Counted from the stretch's first letter, positions 26,224 to 35,917 are shown. The stretch is 64,000 nt of DNA from Bacillus sp. NTK074B (GCF_017303375.1 NZ_JAFKOH010000007.1:124001-188000), one strand, 5' to 3'. The notes: generated by a model not told the origin, from the letters alone. A program made the numbers and translations.

Positions 26224-27399
26224 ATGAACTTACGCTTATCAGACGAACAAAGGATGATCCAGAAGACCATCCGCCGATTTGTAGAGAAAGAATTGATCCC
26301 TTTAGAAAATGAAGTCCTCCGTAATGAACGGGAAGGAAAGCCGAGCCTCTCTCCAGAAAAAAGGAAAGAGCTGCAAATAAAGGCGAAGGATGCCGGATTC
26401 TGGGGCATCAATACTCCGGAGGAATACGGAGGGGCAGATCTCGGTCAAATGATGATGGCGATTGTCTATATGGAAATCTCAAAGACCTTTGTCCCATTCT
26501 CCTTTGGTGGATATGCCGATAACATACTTTATTACGCCAACGAGGAACAGAAGAAAAACTACTTGATCCCCACTATTAATGGAGAAAAGAAATCGTGTTT
26601 TGCCATGACGGAACCCGGAGCGGGATCTGATACCCGTAATATCCGGACCACAGCCGTGAAAGACGGAAACGAATGGATCTTAAATGGTGAGAAAACGTTC
26701 ATTACGGGTGGAAACGAAGCCGATTTTGTCATGGTCATGGCCGTCACGGATAAAGAAAAACATCGTCGTACCGGGAGAGATGGTGTCACCTGCTTCATTG
26801 CCGATCGAAGTATGGGCTGGAAATCCGAATATATCCATACGATGGGTGAATGGGGGCCGGCGAGCCTTATTTTTGACGATGTTAGGGTTCCTGAAGAGAA
26901 CATCCTTGGTGAGATCGATGGCGGCTACAATCTGGGATTGGAATGGATCGGATTTGCCCGTTGGATCGTAGGTGCCCAGGCGGTCGGAGCATCAGAACGC
27001 CTTCTTCAAATGGCCATCGACTATTCGAAAGAAAGGGAGACCTTTGGAAAACCCATTGCGGACAGGCAGGCGATTCAATGGCAGATTGCCGACTCTGCCG
27101 TGGAAATTGAAGCGGCACGCTGGCTCGTGTTAAATGCAGCCTATACCCTTGATCAGGGAGAAGACAATCGCCATGTTGCATCCATGGCAAAACTCTATGG
27201 TTCCAATATGGGAAATCGGGTGGTCGACCGTGTTCTGCAAATTCACGGGGGAATGGGCTACACAAGAGAGCTTCCCATCGAACGCTGGTATCGTGAAGCA
27301 AGATTATGGCGCATTTATGATGGAACCGATGAAATTCAAAAGCTGATCATCTCCAGAAACCTATTGAAGGGGCATGTGAAACTGGGGCAGTTTGTATAA
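26224..27399 (+). CDS. Acyl-CoA dehydrogenase
   Basis: A 391-residue flavoprotein with the standard ACAD signatures: CFAMTEPGAGSDTRNIRTTAV, WILNGEKTFITGG, RETFGKPIADRQAIQWQIADSAVEIEAARWL in pieces, QIHGGMGYTRELPIERWYR and YDGTDEIQKLIISRNLL. It introduces a 2,3-double bond into an acyl-CoA, passing electrons to ETF. It is a conventional dehydrogenase, unlike the ACAD11-type one upstream. AAAGGGGGAAG precedes the ATG. It lies directly after the dehydrogenase remnant. Confidence 0.9.
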   Translation: MNLRLSDEQRMIQKTIRRFVEKELIPLENEVLRNEREGKPSLSPEKRKELQIKAKDAGFWGINTPEEYGGADLGQMMMAIVYMEISKTFVPFSFGGYADNILYYANEEQKKNYLIPTINGEKKSCFAMTEPGAGSDTRNIRTTAVKDGNEWILNGEKTFITGGNEADFVMVMAVTDKEKHRRTGRDGVTCFIADRSMGWKSEYIHTMGEWGPASLIFDDVRVPEENILGEIDGGYNLGLEWIGFARWIVGAQAVGASERLLQMAIDYSKERETFGKPIADRQAIQWQIADSAVEIEAARWLVLNAAYTLDQGEDNRHVASMAKLYGSNMGNRVVDRVLQIHGGMGYTRELPIERWYREARLWRIYDGTDEIQKLIISRNLLKGHVKLGQFV

Positions 27400-27420
27400 T
27401 TTTACAAGGAGGCAAAAGGA

Positions 27421-28179
27421 ATGGGAGAACGATTCAGAGGAAAAGTGGCAATGGTGACAGGTGGAAGTAGAGGGATCGGCAGAGCGATCGCGGGGCTCTT
27501 GGCTGAAGAAGGAGCAAAGGTGGCCATCATCGACGTGAACGAAGAGGCGTTGAATGGAGCAGCCGAGGAATTAAAGCAGTATGAATTGTATACAAAAGTA
27601 GCTAATGTCGTAGAATCACAGGAAGTTGAAAATGCGATGAAGGAAGTGTATGAATCTTTTGGCTCCCTGGACATTGTCGTTAATAATGCAGGGGTCATCA
27701 GGGATAATCTGTTGTTTAAAATGACCGAGACTGATTGGCAGACCGTCATGGATGTGCATTTGAAGGGTTCATTTAATGTAGCGAAGGCAGCACAGAAGTA
27801 TATGGTGAAACAAAAATATGGCCGCATCATCAATATTTCTTCCACCTCTGCACTCGGAAACCGGGGACAGGCAAACTACGCAACAGCAAAAGCGGGTCTT
27901 CAAGGGCTTACGAAAACCCTTGCCATTGAGCTCGGACCATTTGGAATCACGACCAATGCGGTAGCACCCGGATTCATCGAAACCGAGATGACGAAAGAGA
28001 CGGCGAAACGAATCGGAATCACATTCGAGCAATTGGTAGAGGCGAGCCTGCAGGAAATCCCTGTGGGAAGAAGCGGACTGCCTGAAGATATTGCGAACGC
28101 AGTGGCCTTTTTTGCAGATGAAAAGTCATCTTTTGTCAATGGACAGGTCCTTTATGTTGCAGGGGGCCCGAAAGATTAA
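27421..28179 (+). CDS. Short-chain dehydrogenase/reductase, FabG-like
   Basis: A 252-residue SDR with VTGGSRGIGRAIAG, NNAGVIRDNLLFKMTETDW, Ser of NISSTSALG, YATAKAGL and PGFIETEMT, closest in appearance to FabG/PhaB 3-oxoacyl reductases. With the hydratases next to it, it could catalyse the 3-hydroxy/3-oxo step. IIDVN after the second strand suggests NAD(H). The ATG follows ACAAGGAGGC. Confidence 0.87.
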   Translation: MGERFRGKVAMVTGGSRGIGRAIAGLLAEEGAKVAIIDVNEEALNGAAEELKQYELYTKVANVVESQEVENAMKEVYESFGSLDIVVNNAGVIRDNLLFKMTETDWQTVMDVHLKGSFNVAKAAQKYMVKQKYGRIINISSTSALGNRGQANYATAKAGLQGLTKTLAIELGPFGITTNAVAPGFIETEMTKETAKRIGITFEQLVEASLQEIPVGRSGLPEDIANAVAFFADEKSSFVNGQVLYVAGGPKD

Positions 28180-28202
28180 AAGAGGAGAAAGAGGTGGAGA
28201 AT

Positions 28203-28652
28203 ATGTTTCAATCATACATTGGGAAACGTTCGACTCCTGTCAACAATACTGTGGAAAAAGGAGCCGTGAAGAAGTTTGCTGAAGCCATAGGCGACCCCCA
28301 TCCCATATATGTGGAGGAGGATGCAGGGAGACGCTCGAGATATGGAGGGAACATCGCTCCTCCCACTTTTCCGAGAGTGTTTGACTATGGCACTGTCAAA
28401 GGTTTTCATTTACCCAACGTGGGATTGATTCACGGTGAACAGTCCTTTCATTTCGAAAGACCATTGAAGGTTGGCGAAAGCATACAATGTTACACGGAAA
28501 TCAAAGACTATTATGAACGAAACAGTTCAAGCGGGACACTGGGATTTCTTGTCATAGAAGATGTGGGTGAAGAGGCGGGTGGGGAAAGGATTTTCTCCTC
28601 CCAAGCGATTGTCATCATTACAGAAGCAGTCAGAAAGAGGTTGAATCAATGA
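28203..28652 (+). CDS. MaoC-type dehydratase, N-terminal-half type
   Basis: A 149-residue hotdog protein of the FAS1-dehydratase/MaoC N-terminal type (KFAEAIGDPHPIYVEED, PPTFPRVFDY, LIHGEQSFHFERPLKVGE). It lacks the catalytic Asp-His motif, which its neighbour has. Pairs like this form heterodimeric or double-hotdog enoyl-CoA hydratases. ATG 28203 follows AGAGGTGG; GTG 28194, served by GAGGAG, is an equal alternative. It overlaps the next gene by 4 nt (ATGA). Confidence 0.82.
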   Translation: MFQSYIGKRSTPVNNTVEKGAVKKFAEAIGDPHPIYVEEDAGRRSRYGGNIAPPTFPRVFDYGTVKGFHLPNVGLIHGEQSFHFERPLKVGESIQCYTEIKDYYERNSSSGTLGFLVIEDVGEEAGGERIFSSQAIVIITEAVRKRLNQ

Positions 28653-29053
28653 CAACACTACAATCCGTTCAGATTGGCGAATCACTACCCCTGGTTGAAT
28701 TGGCTCCGGTATCGAGAATCGATCTGATCAAATACGCAGGTGCTTCCGGGGATTATAATCCCATTCATACTATAGATGATGAAGCCCTGAAGCTTGGCCT
28801 GCCAGGAATCATCGCTCATGGCATGTGGACGATGGGCAATGTATCAAAACTCTTCTGTCCCTATTATGAAGAAGGTTTTATCCAGGATTACTCTGTACGT
28901 TTTAAAGGGATGGTCATGCTGAATGATGTGATTACATTACGGGCAGAAATGCTGGATAGACAGGATAACCTTCTCCACTTTAATGTCTCGGCAATCAATC
29001 AAGCAGAAAAAACAGTGATTGAAGGGAAAGTCGTCTTCCAGTTGATTTCTTAG
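28649..29053 (+). CDS. MaoC-type (R)-enoyl-CoA hydratase
   Basis: A 134-residue hotdog protein with the hydratase-2 motif YAGASGDYNPIHTIDDEALK, containing the catalytic Asp and His, then GIIAHGMWTMG. It probably pairs with the preceding MaoC protein to hydrate an enoyl-CoA to the (R)-3-hydroxyacyl-CoA. It is the last gene of the acyl-CoA cluster; no clear terminator follows before the SAM riboswitch promoter 145 nt downstream. Confidence 0.87.
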   Translation: MTTLQSVQIGESLPLVELAPVSRIDLIKYAGASGDYNPIHTIDDEALKLGLPGIIAHGMWTMGNVSKLFCPYYEEGFIQDYSVRFKGMVMLNDVITLRAEMLDRQDNLLHFNVSAINQAEKTVIEGKVVFQLIS

Positions 29054-29198
29054 TTTGGGAGAAAGAGAGTTACAGATAAGTGAAACAGGGATATCTGAAA
29101 ATATTGTCTTAAATTCCATTGGGATTGAATAGACATAAAGAGAATGGATGTTTCCATAAAATAAGTCAAAAGACATAAATCCGATCGAAAAAGTCGGG

Positions 29199-29226
29199 TT
29201 GACTTCTTTCGGGAATGTGATATTAT
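29199..29226 (+). promoter_or_regulatory. Promoter of the sulfate assimilation operon
   Basis: TTGACT (29199-29204), 16-nt spacer and TATTAT (29221-29226), about 20 nt ahead of the SAM riboswitch. Confidence 0.75.
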
Positions 29227-29246
29227 TTAGAATATTAAAATTAATA

Positions 29247-29350
29247 ACTCTTATCCAGAGTGGTGGAGGGATCTGGCCCTGTGAAGCCCAGCAACCTACG
29301 TATTGTAAGGTGCTAATTCCAGCAAAATGTTTATCCATTTTGGAAGATAA
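29247..29350 (+). promoter_or_regulatory. SAM-I riboswitch (S-box)
   Basis: The diagnostic string of elements is present: CTCTTATCCAGAG, GGTGGAGGGA, CTGGCCCTGTGAAGCCC, AGCAACC, then AAGGTGCTAATTCCAGCA and a closing GATAAG. SAM binding favours the terminator that follows, which shuts off sulfate assimilation when S-adenosylmethionine is plentiful. Confidence 0.96.
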
Positions 29351-29364
29351 GGTATCCTTACCTG

Positions 29365-29396
29365 AACAACTTTCCAAAATGGAAGGTTGTTTTTTC
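29365..29396 (+). terminator. S-box-controlled terminator
   Basis: AACAACTTTCCA pairs with TGGAAGGTTGTT, followed by a run of T residues. Confidence 0.9.
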
Positions 29397-29437
29397 TTTT
29401 TGAATGAACTGGATAAGACGAAAATTGGGGGAATCGT

Positions 29438-29593
29438 GTGACAAGAGAAAAAGGTCAACAGGCACAGTTTGATATAGTGGCAGAGAAAATCCAGTCCATG
29501 CTTGCATCCATGAATTACGGTTCGATCACCATTGTCGTCCAAGACGGCAAAGTCATTCAATTAGAGAAAAATGAAAAAGTACGAATAAAATAA
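29438..29593 (+). CDS. yezD: Small YezD-family protein (DUF2292)
   Basis: A 51-residue protein starting at GTG 29438 after GGGGGAA. The core SITIVVQDGKVIQLEKNEKVRI is typical of YezD/DUF2292, a small family of unknown function that is often the first gene of Bacillus sulfate assimilation operons. Here it lies between the SAM riboswitch and cysH, and a terminator-like hairpin separates it from cysH. The name is from memory of the family and position. Confidence 0.75.
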   Translation: MTREKGQQAQFDIVAEKIQSMLASMNYGSITIVVQDGKVIQLEKNEKVRIK

Positions 29594-29611
29594 GCTGACT
29601 AGACAAACTAG

Positions 29612-29664
29612 AGGCGCATAACACAGATAAGGGGTATCCCTTGATCTTGTTAGCGCCTTTTTTC
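29612..29664 (+). terminator. Long hairpin with T run between yezD and cysH
   Basis: AGGCGC (29612-29617) pairs with GCGCCT (29653-29658); further pairing of the inner TAAC-CAGAT-AAGGG with CCCTT-ATCTTG-TTA extends the stem, and six T residues follow. It would stop part of the transcripts after yezD, giving more yezD than cysH mRNA, unless an antitermination device exists. Confidence 0.75.
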
Positions 29665-29695
29665 TTTGGATAAGCATCTGGGAAAGGAGTGTACT

Positions 29696-30406
29696 ATGTT
29701 AACGTATCGGACTTGGAAAAAGCCAAGCTTGGAATTTGAAGTGGATCCGGTCTACAAAGGCGCGTTGAATGTTTTGAAATGGACATATGATCATTATGGT
29801 AACCAAGTTGTATATGCTTGCAGCTTTGGGATTGAAGGCATTGTGCTCATCGATCTCATATCCAAGATACAGCCTCAGGCAACCATTGTATTCCTTGATA
29901 CAGAGGTTCATTTCAAGGAAACGTACGAAATCATCGAGAAAGTGAAGGAGATTTATCCCGGTTTGACCATTCAAATGAAAAAACCCCAGTTGACCCTCGA
30001 GGAGCAGGCTGAAGCATATGAGGATAAATTATGGGAAACCAAACCGAACCTATGCTGTCAAATACGGAAGCTGGACCCGTTAAAAGAAACCTTATCCAAG
30101 GGTCATGCATGGATATCGGGATTAAGGAGGGAACAATCCCCAACAAGGAGACATATTGAATTCATTAATAAGGATGAAAAGTTTCAATCGGTCAAAATTT
30201 GTCCGTTGATTCACTGGACCTGGAAGGAGATCTGGCGGTATGCCCATAAACATAATCTCTCCTATAACATCCTTCATGATCAGGGATATCCGAGTATAGG
30301 CTGCTTTCACTGCACCACACCTGCCATCGATATCAATGATCTTCGCTCCGGAAGATGGAAAGGAAAAGGGAAGACAGAATGCGGCCTGCATGGAGACGGG
30401 GGATAA
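29696..30406 (+). CDS. cysH: Phosphoadenylyl/adenylyl-sulfate reductase CysH
   Basis: A 236-residue PAPS/APS reductase. It has the nucleotide-binding SFGIEG and the two Cys pairs that bind a 4Fe-4S cluster in APS-type enzymes (LCCQIRK and GCFHC), plus the catalytic C-terminal ECGLH. It reduces activated sulfate to sulfite with thioredoxin. The clusters suggest APS can be used directly. ATG 29696 has GGAAAGGAG upstream; TTG 29666 lies in the terminator. Confidence 0.94.
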   Translation: MLTYRTWKKPSLEFEVDPVYKGALNVLKWTYDHYGNQVVYACSFGIEGIVLIDLISKIQPQATIVFLDTEVHFKETYEIIEKVKEIYPGLTIQMKKPQLTLEEQAEAYEDKLWETKPNLCCQIRKLDPLKETLSKGHAWISGLRREQSPTRRHIEFINKDEKFQSVKICPLIHWTWKEIWRYAHKHNLSYNILHDQGYPSIGCFHCTTPAIDINDLRSGRWKGKGKTECGLHGDGG

Positions 30407-30409
30407 GCT

Positions 30410-31474
30410 TTGCTTGAAATCTCTGCCCTTCTCATCAGCTTGTTCTTCGCCATGAACATTGGTGCCAGTGGAGCGGCAGCATCAATGGGGGTTGCATATG
30501 GAGCGGGAGCGATCAGGAATATCAGGACTGCTTTGTGGATTTGTGCTGCAGGTGTTTTGAGCGGTGCGGTTCTCGGTGGTGGAGAGGTTGTCAAGACAAT
30601 CAGTTCAGGGATCATCCCGCAAAATCTATTGTCGATCAAAATTGTACTCATTATTTTGTTATCTGCGACGATTTCACTATTTCTGGCGAATGTGATCGGG
30701 ATTCCCCTGTCTACGAGTGAGGTAACGGTGGGAGCAGTGGTAGGAGTCGGGGTAGCCTATCAGGTTCTGTATGTAAAATCACTTATTACGATCATGTCTT
30801 TCTGGGTTATCGTCCCTGTTATCGCCTTTTTCGTGACCTGGCTTGCCGGATTAGGTTTAGTCCAGCTTGGAAAGCGGGGATACCATTTTGATAAACAGTG
30901 GCTTGCTTATCTGTTGATCATCGCTGGATTCTTTGAAGCTTTCTCAGCAGGGATGAATAATGTTGCCAATGCCGTTGGTCCTTTGGTGGGGGCAGAGCTG
31001 ATCTCTCCTTCACGTGGAATTTTGATTGGTGGTGCATTTGTTGCACTCGGAGCTGTCTTACTGGGAAAGAAAGTAGTCGAAACAAACGGTAAGAAGATTA
31101 CGCAATACTCAAAGGCAGAAGGAATTGTCATTTCCTCAACAGGGGCTTTCCTCGTCATCTTGAGCTCACTGTATGGATTGCCAATCCCTCTTACACAGGT
31201 TACGTCCTCATCCATTATAGGCTTAGGCGTAGCTAAAAACGGGAAGCACATGCTGCAAAAGAAAATCGTCAAAAAAATCGTCAAAATCTGGGTGGTTTCT
31301 CCATTGATTTCACTCAGTATTTCATACTTTTTGGTCAAATTGTTAATCGATAGTGATCTGTACTCAGTTGTCGTACCGATTAGCGTCATTATAGCTACAG
31401 TGGGAGCTCTGTCCCTGATGAGGGTCATTAACGAGGAAAGACGGTCTGTCCACGAAGATGGAGGGGGAATTTAA
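30410..31474 (+). CDS. cysP: Sulfate permease CysP (PiT family)
   Basis: A 354-residue membrane carrier of the inorganic phosphate transporter family, with about ten membrane segments and the duplicated signature [20 protein letters not shown] and [16 protein letters not shown]. In B. subtilis CysP of this family carries sulfate, and its place between cysH and sat supports the same role. TTG 30410 is used, 3 nt after the cysH stop, with GGGGGATAAG upstream. Confidence 0.9.
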   Translation: MLEISALLISLFFAMNIGASGAAASMGVAYGAGAIRNIRTALWICAAGVLSGAVLGGGEVVKTISSGIIPQNLLSIKIVLIILLSATISLFLANVIGIPLSTSEVTVGAVVGVGVAYQVLYVKSLITIMSFWVIVPVIAFFVTWLAGLGLVQLGKRGYHFDKQWLAYLLIIAGFFEAFSAGMNNVANAVGPLVGAELISPSRGILIGGAFVALGAVLLGKKVVETNGKKITQYSKAEGIVISSTGAFLVILSSLYGLPIPLTQVTSSSIIGLGVAKNGKHMLQKKIVKKIVKIWVVSPLISLSISYFLVKLLIDSDLYSVVVPISVIIATVGALSLMRVINEERRSVHEDGGGI

Positions 31475-31517
31475 CCTTAATTCCGATTATACAAATGTGT
31501 TAAGGAGGATATTTTAC

Positions 31518-32663
31518 ATGAGTTTACAGCCGCACGGAGGAGTACTAGTTCAAGCCTATTTACCTCAGGAATCCTATAAGGACATCCGACAAGAAATACC
31601 ACTGGACGATATCGCGTTAAGTGATCTGGAACTCATTGCAATCGGTGCTTACAGTCCCATAGAAGGATTCTTGACCAAAAGGGATTATCAGACCGTGGTG
31701 GAATCATTACGGCTTGAGAGCGGATGTGTATGGAGCATTCCCATCACTCTGCCCATCGACAATGAGCAGGCTGGTTTTGTGCAGATAGGGAAAAGGAGCC
31801 GGCTTGTATATAAAGGAGAAACATACGGGATTATCGATGTGGAGGATATCTACGAACCTGACAAATATAAAGAAGCCCTTCTTGTCTATGGAACGACGGA
31901 CGGGGAACATCCCGGAGTAAAGAAATTATTCCAGCGGGGTGATGTGTATGTCGGAGGAAAGATCACTCTAGTGAAGAGACTATCAAAACCTTTCAATGAG
32001 TATACATTCGATCCTGTTGAAACGCGTAAAAGATTTAAACAAAAGGGGTGGAAAACGATTGTCGGTTTCCAAACCAGAAACCCCGTACACAGGGCGCATG
32101 AATACATTCAGAAAACCGCTTTGGAAACGGTGGATGCCCTCTTCTTGAATCCGTTAGTGGGTGAAACGAAAGCAGATGATATTTCAGCGAAAATCCGGAT
32201 GGAGAGCTATGAGGTGCTATTGCGGAACTATTACCCGAAAGACCGTGTGTTTCTCGGCGTCTTTCCTGCTGCTATGAGATATGCAGGGCCAAGGGAAGCC
32301 ATTTTTCATGCATTAGTGCGAAAAAATTATGGTTGTACTCACTTCATTGTCGGTAGGGATCATGCAGGGGTTGGTGATTATTATGGAACCTATGATGCCC
32401 AAAAGATTTTTGATCAGTTTACGGAAGAAGAGATCGGAATTACCCCCCTTCGCTTTGAACATAGCTTTTATTGTGAGAAATGTGAAGGGATGGCGACGAC
32501 GAAGACCTGTCCTCATGGAAAGGAATATCACGTCATCCTTTCAGGAACAAAGGTGAGAGGGATGCTGAGGAGCGGAGAAGTCCCCCCTTCAACCTTTAGT
32601 CGTCCAGAGGTGATTGAGGTATTAATCAACGGGCTGAAACAGGAATCAAAACACACGTCTTGA
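31518..32663 (+). CDS. sat: Sulfate adenylyltransferase Sat
   Basis: A 381-residue ATP sulfurylase making APS from sulfate and ATP. Motifs: [15 protein letters not shown] (the HxxH nucleotide site), [12 protein letters not shown], and a zinc-like Cys set FYCEKCEG...KTCPHG. ATG 31518 follows TAAGGAGGAT; the upstream frame overlapping cysP has no ribosome site. It works ahead of CysC and CysH. Confidence 0.95.
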   Translation: MSLQPHGGVLVQAYLPQESYKDIRQEIPLDDIALSDLELIAIGAYSPIEGFLTKRDYQTVVESLRLESGCVWSIPITLPIDNEQAGFVQIGKRSRLVYKGETYGIIDVEDIYEPDKYKEALLVYGTTDGEHPGVKKLFQRGDVYVGGKITLVKRLSKPFNEYTFDPVETRKRFKQKGWKTIVGFQTRNPVHRAHEYIQKTALETVDALFLNPLVGETKADDISAKIRMESYEVLLRNYYPKDRVFLGVFPAAMRYAGPREAIFHALVRKNYGCTHFIVGRDHAGVGDYYGTYDAQKIFDQFTEEEIGITPLRFEHSFYCEKCEGMATTKTCPHGKEYHVILSGTKVRGMLRSGEVPPSTFSRPEVIEVLINGLKQESKHTS

Positions 32664-32676
32664 GGAGGAAGGTAGC

Positions 32677-33279
32677 TTGAGTGAAAAACAAGAAAACATC
32701 GTATGGCATGAAACAGCCATTACGAAACAGGATAGAAGGAAGCAAAATGGACACCAGAGTTTCATCCTATGGTTCACAGGTTTATCTGCTTCAGGCAAAT
32801 CGACAGTAGCCAATGCCTTGGCTGCCTCCCTGTTCGAACAGGGGAAGCAGGTTTATGTTCTTGATGGTGACAATGTCCGACACGGATTAAATAAAGATCT
32901 AGGCTTCGATGAACAGGACAGAAGAGAGAACATCAGACGTATCGGAGAAGTGTCCAAACTTTTCATTGATAGCGGCCAAATCGTTCTCACTGCCTTTATC
33001 TCCCCTTACAGGGAGGATCGGAATCTGGTACGCACATTAGTCAGACCGGAAGAATTCATGGAAGTATATGTCCAATGTTCTATAGAAGAGTGTGAAAAGC
33101 GTGATCCAAAAGGGTTGTACAAAAAAGCCCGAAAACAGGAGATCACTCATTTCACGGGAATCAGTGCCCCCTATGAAGAACCAGAAAATCCGGAAATCGT
33201 TCTGGATACAGAAAAGAATTCCATTGAAGAATGTGTAGAAAGCCTTCTGTTCGAATTAAAGCAAAAACAATTGATATAA
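32677..33279 (+). CDS. cysC: Adenylylsulfate kinase CysC
   Basis: A 200-residue P-loop kinase making PAPS from APS. Walker A is GLSASGKST, followed by [18 protein letters not shown] and the FISPYREDR loop that binds APS. TTG 32677 has GAGGAGGAAGG upstream. If CysH also accepts APS, CysC may be a side route or raise flux; both genes are kept together in many Bacillus. Confidence 0.94.
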   Translation: MSEKQENIVWHETAITKQDRRKQNGHQSFILWFTGLSASGKSTVANALAASLFEQGKQVYVLDGDNVRHGLNKDLGFDEQDRRENIRRIGEVSKLFIDSGQIVLTAFISPYREDRNLVRTLVRPEEFMEVYVQCSIEECEKRDPKGLYKKARKQEITHFTGISAPYEEPENPEIVLDTEKNSIEECVESLLFELKQKQLI

Positions 33280-33291
33280 GGAGAGAAAATC

Positions 33292-34902
33292 ATGGCGTAT
33301 AGCAAATCATGGGAGTCAAATGAAAAATTGAACAAAACGGAAAAATGGAAACTGGAAAAAGACGGATTATCCATCTTTGATGATATTCCGTATTATGCCG
33401 AAAACGGATTCTCTTCCATCCCGAAAGAAGAATGGGATAAATTCAAGTGGGCTGGCCTTTATCTGCAAAGACCTAAGGAGGACGGCTACTTTATGATGAG
33501 GGTAAACGTTCCCTCTGGTATCTTGACCTATGATCAGGCAAGGGCACTTGCCTCCATCTGTAAAGAATATGGAAGGGATGTCTATGATATCACCACTCGT
33601 CAGGCCATCCAGTTTCACTGGTTGAAGATCGAACAGATTCCAGACATATTCAAACGATTGGAGGAAGTAGGACTGTCTTCTGCAGGGGCATGTGGGGATA
33701 TTACCCGTAACATCGTCGGAAACCCTCTGGCTGGAATCGATCCTGATGAATTATTCGATACACGCAGCGTTGTGAAGGAGGTCTACGATTTCTTCCAGCA
33801 TAACGAAGATTTTTCAAATTTACCGAGAAAGTATAAAGTCGCGATTTCCGCTAACATCAACAATGCATCAAATGCCGAAATCAACTGTGTTTCTTTTGTT
33901 CCTGCGAAAAAAAGGATAGATGGGAAAGAAGAAGCCGGATTTCATGTGAAAGTCGGAGGCGGGCTGTCTGCAAGACCGTTCCTGGCTAAAGAATTGGATG
34001 TATTCGTCCTTCCTCATCAAGTGAAGGACGTGACGGTTGCCCTTACGACCATATTCCGTGATTACGGTTATCGTGAGAAACGTCATTTAGCACGCTTGAA
34101 ATTCCTGATGGCCGACTGGGGACCGGAGAAATTCAAGGAGAAATTACTGGAGTACGTAGAACTCCTTCCAGCCGGGTTAGATGCAGTACAGGGATGGAAC
34201 GCAGGGTATTTCTACGGGGTTCACCCTCAGAAACAAGAGGGACTAAATTACGTTGGGCTGAATGTTCCAGTTGGCAGGCTGAACTCGGATGAAGTGTATG
34301 AGCTTGCGAGAATCTCCAAGAAATACGGGAACGGAGAACTCAGAAACTGCAACTCTCAGAATCTCATCATTCCAAATATCCCAGATGAGCATGTGGATGC
34401 TTTGCTTTCCGAGAAGATTTTTGATCGTATTTCAACGAGTCCCCTTTCTTTTATCGGATATTCCGTATCATGCACAGGGATCGAATATTGCAATCTGGCT
34501 CTTGTTGAGACGAAGGAGCGGATGAGACAAATTGCAAACGGGCTGGATCAGGAATTGACGCTGGACGTACCGGTTCGGATTCATATGGTTGGATGCCCAA
34601 ACTCATGCGGACAGCGACAAATTGCAGACATTGGTCTCCAGGGTATCAAAATGAGAACGAAAGATAAAAAAATGATCGAAGCTTTTGAAATCTATGTAGG
34701 AGGAACCCTTCAAGACGGCGGGAAATTGAATGAAAAACTGAAAGGAAAAGTGGAAGCCTCCAACCTGACTGAGGTTGTGAAGCAATTATTGATTCATTTT
34801 AAACAAACCAAGGAACAGGGAGAAACCTTTTTTGACTACATCAACCGGGTCGGTACTTCTCCACTTCAGGAATCGCTGGATCAACTGCTTCAGGAAGCAT
34901 AA
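33292..34902 (+). CDS. Ferredoxin-type assimilatory sulfite (nitrite/sulfite) reductase
   Basis: A 536-residue siroheme and 4Fe-4S reductase. The cluster Cys residues are C394-x5-C400 (SCTGIEYC) and C435-x3-C439 (GCPNSCG). Two repeats of the nitrite/sulfite reductase fold are visible, with substrate Arg residues in DITTRQAIQ. It reduces sulfite to sulfide with six electrons. No flavoprotein subunit (CysJ) is in the operon, which supports a ferredoxin-linked type. The next genes make its siroheme. A nitrite reductase role is possible from the family but unlikely here. Confidence 0.9.
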   Translation: MAYSKSWESNEKLNKTEKWKLEKDGLSIFDDIPYYAENGFSSIPKEEWDKFKWAGLYLQRPKEDGYFMMRVNVPSGILTYDQARALASICKEYGRDVYDITTRQAIQFHWLKIEQIPDIFKRLEEVGLSSAGACGDITRNIVGNPLAGIDPDELFDTRSVVKEVYDFFQHNEDFSNLPRKYKVAISANINNASNAEINCVSFVPAKKRIDGKEEAGFHVKVGGGLSARPFLAKELDVFVLPHQVKDVTVALTTIFRDYGYREKRHLARLKFLMADWGPEKFKEKLLEYVELLPAGLDAVQGWNAGYFYGVHPQKQEGLNYVGLNVPVGRLNSDEVYELARISKKYGNGELRNCNSQNLIIPNIPDEHVDALLSEKIFDRISTSPLSFIGYSVSCTGIEYCNLALVETKERMRQIANGLDQELTLDVPVRIHMVGCPNSCGQRQIADIGLQGIKMRTKDKKMIEAFEIYVGGTLQDGGKLNEKLKGKVEASNLTEVVKQLLIHFKQTKEQGETFFDYINRVGTSPLQESLDQLLQEA

Positions 34903-34916
34903 GGAGGTCAAGAGAA

Positions 34917-35141
34917 ATGAATTTGTATCGATTCGAAGTCACGGCACGTGATTTCGTCACAATTGTTGTAGTAGCGGCTGAATCAGATGAGAAAGCCTTC
35001 GATCTGGTGGAAATCGAACTTGAGAAGTACTTTTTGAAAAAGCCGGATGTCGTGGATATTTCTCTTTATGAAAAGCGTAGAATTCGGGGAAATGGAGCAG
35101 GCTTTGTTCTGCATGAACAGGAAACGATCATCAAATCGTAA
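34917..35141 (+). CDS. DUF3906 family small protein
   Basis: A 74-residue protein (MNLYRFEVTARDFVTIVVVAA at the start, given in part) that matches DUF3906, a small family I associate with sulfite reductase operons in Bacillus. It has an alternating beta-alpha pattern and no Cys. AAGGAGGTC precedes the ATG. Its role is unknown; the position between the reductase and the siroheme genes suggests help in reductase assembly or activity. Confidence 0.75.
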   Translation: MNLYRFEVTARDFVTIVVVAAESDEKAFDLVEIELEKYFLKKPDVVDISLYEKRRIRGNGAGFVLHEQETIIKS

Positions 35142-35152
35142 GGAGGAAGACA

Positions 35153-35917
35153 ATGGGTAAGGTATATTTAGTGGGAGCGGGTCCAGGAGATCCGGAACTG
35201 ATTACGGTAAAAGCGTTGAAATCTATCCAAAAAGCAGACGTCATCCTATATGACCGCTTGGTGAATAAAGAACTTCTCTCCTACGCGAAGAAAGGGGCAG
35301 ACTTGATCTACTGTGGAAAACTGCCAAACTATCATACGATGAAACAAGATACAATCAATCATTTTCTTGTTCGATACGCGTCAGGTGGAAAAGTAGTGGT
35401 GAGATTAAAGGGTGGCGATCCTTTCGTATTCGGTAGAGGAGGAGAAGAAGCGGAGGCGTGTGCGAAAAAAGGGATCCCATTTGAGATCGTCCCGGGTATC
35501 ACTTCGGGGATAGCGGCCGCTGCCTACGCCGGCATCCCGGTCACTCACAGGGATGCAAGCTCCAGCGTTGCGTTTGTGACAGGTCATAAACAAAACAATC
35601 AACTCGAAGATGAGAAATGGGAAAGCCTGTCGAAAGGAATTGACACCCTTGCCATCTATATGGGGGTCAGCAATCTTCCTTATATCAAGGAAAAGCTTAT
35701 ACAATATGGAAAGTCCAAAGATACTCCTGTGGCCCTTGTTCACTGGGGAACGACAGAAGTACAAAAAACCGTTACAGGGACGCTGGACACGATCGTCGAT
35801 ATTGTTAAAAACGAGAACATTGAAAATCCAAGCATGATCATCGTTGGAGAAGTGGTACGGTATCGAGAGAAGATCCAATGGTTTGAACAGAAAATGCTTA
35901 TGAGTGAGGCATTATAG
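35153..35917 (+). CDS. sumT: Uroporphyrinogen-III C-methyltransferase SumT
   Basis: A 254-residue tetrapyrrole methylase that uses two SAM molecules to make precorrin-2. Motifs: VYLVGAGPGDPELITVKAL at the start, then VRLKGGDPFVFGRGGEE and EIVPGITSGIAAAAYAGIP. It starts the siroheme branch SumT-SirC-SirB. It is followed by sirB with no gap. It consumes SAM in an operon that SAM itself regulates. Confidence 0.94.
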   Translation: MGKVYLVGAGPGDPELITVKALKSIQKADVILYDRLVNKELLSYAKKGADLIYCGKLPNYHTMKQDTINHFLVRYASGGKVVVRLKGGDPFVFGRGGEEAEACAKKGIPFEIVPGITSGIAAAAYAGIPVTHRDASSSVAFVTGHKQNNQLEDEKWESLSKGIDTLAIYMGVSNLPYIKEKLIQYGKSKDTPVALVHWGTTEVQKTVTGTLDTIVDIVKNENIENPSMIIVGEVVRYREKIQWFEQKMLMSEAL

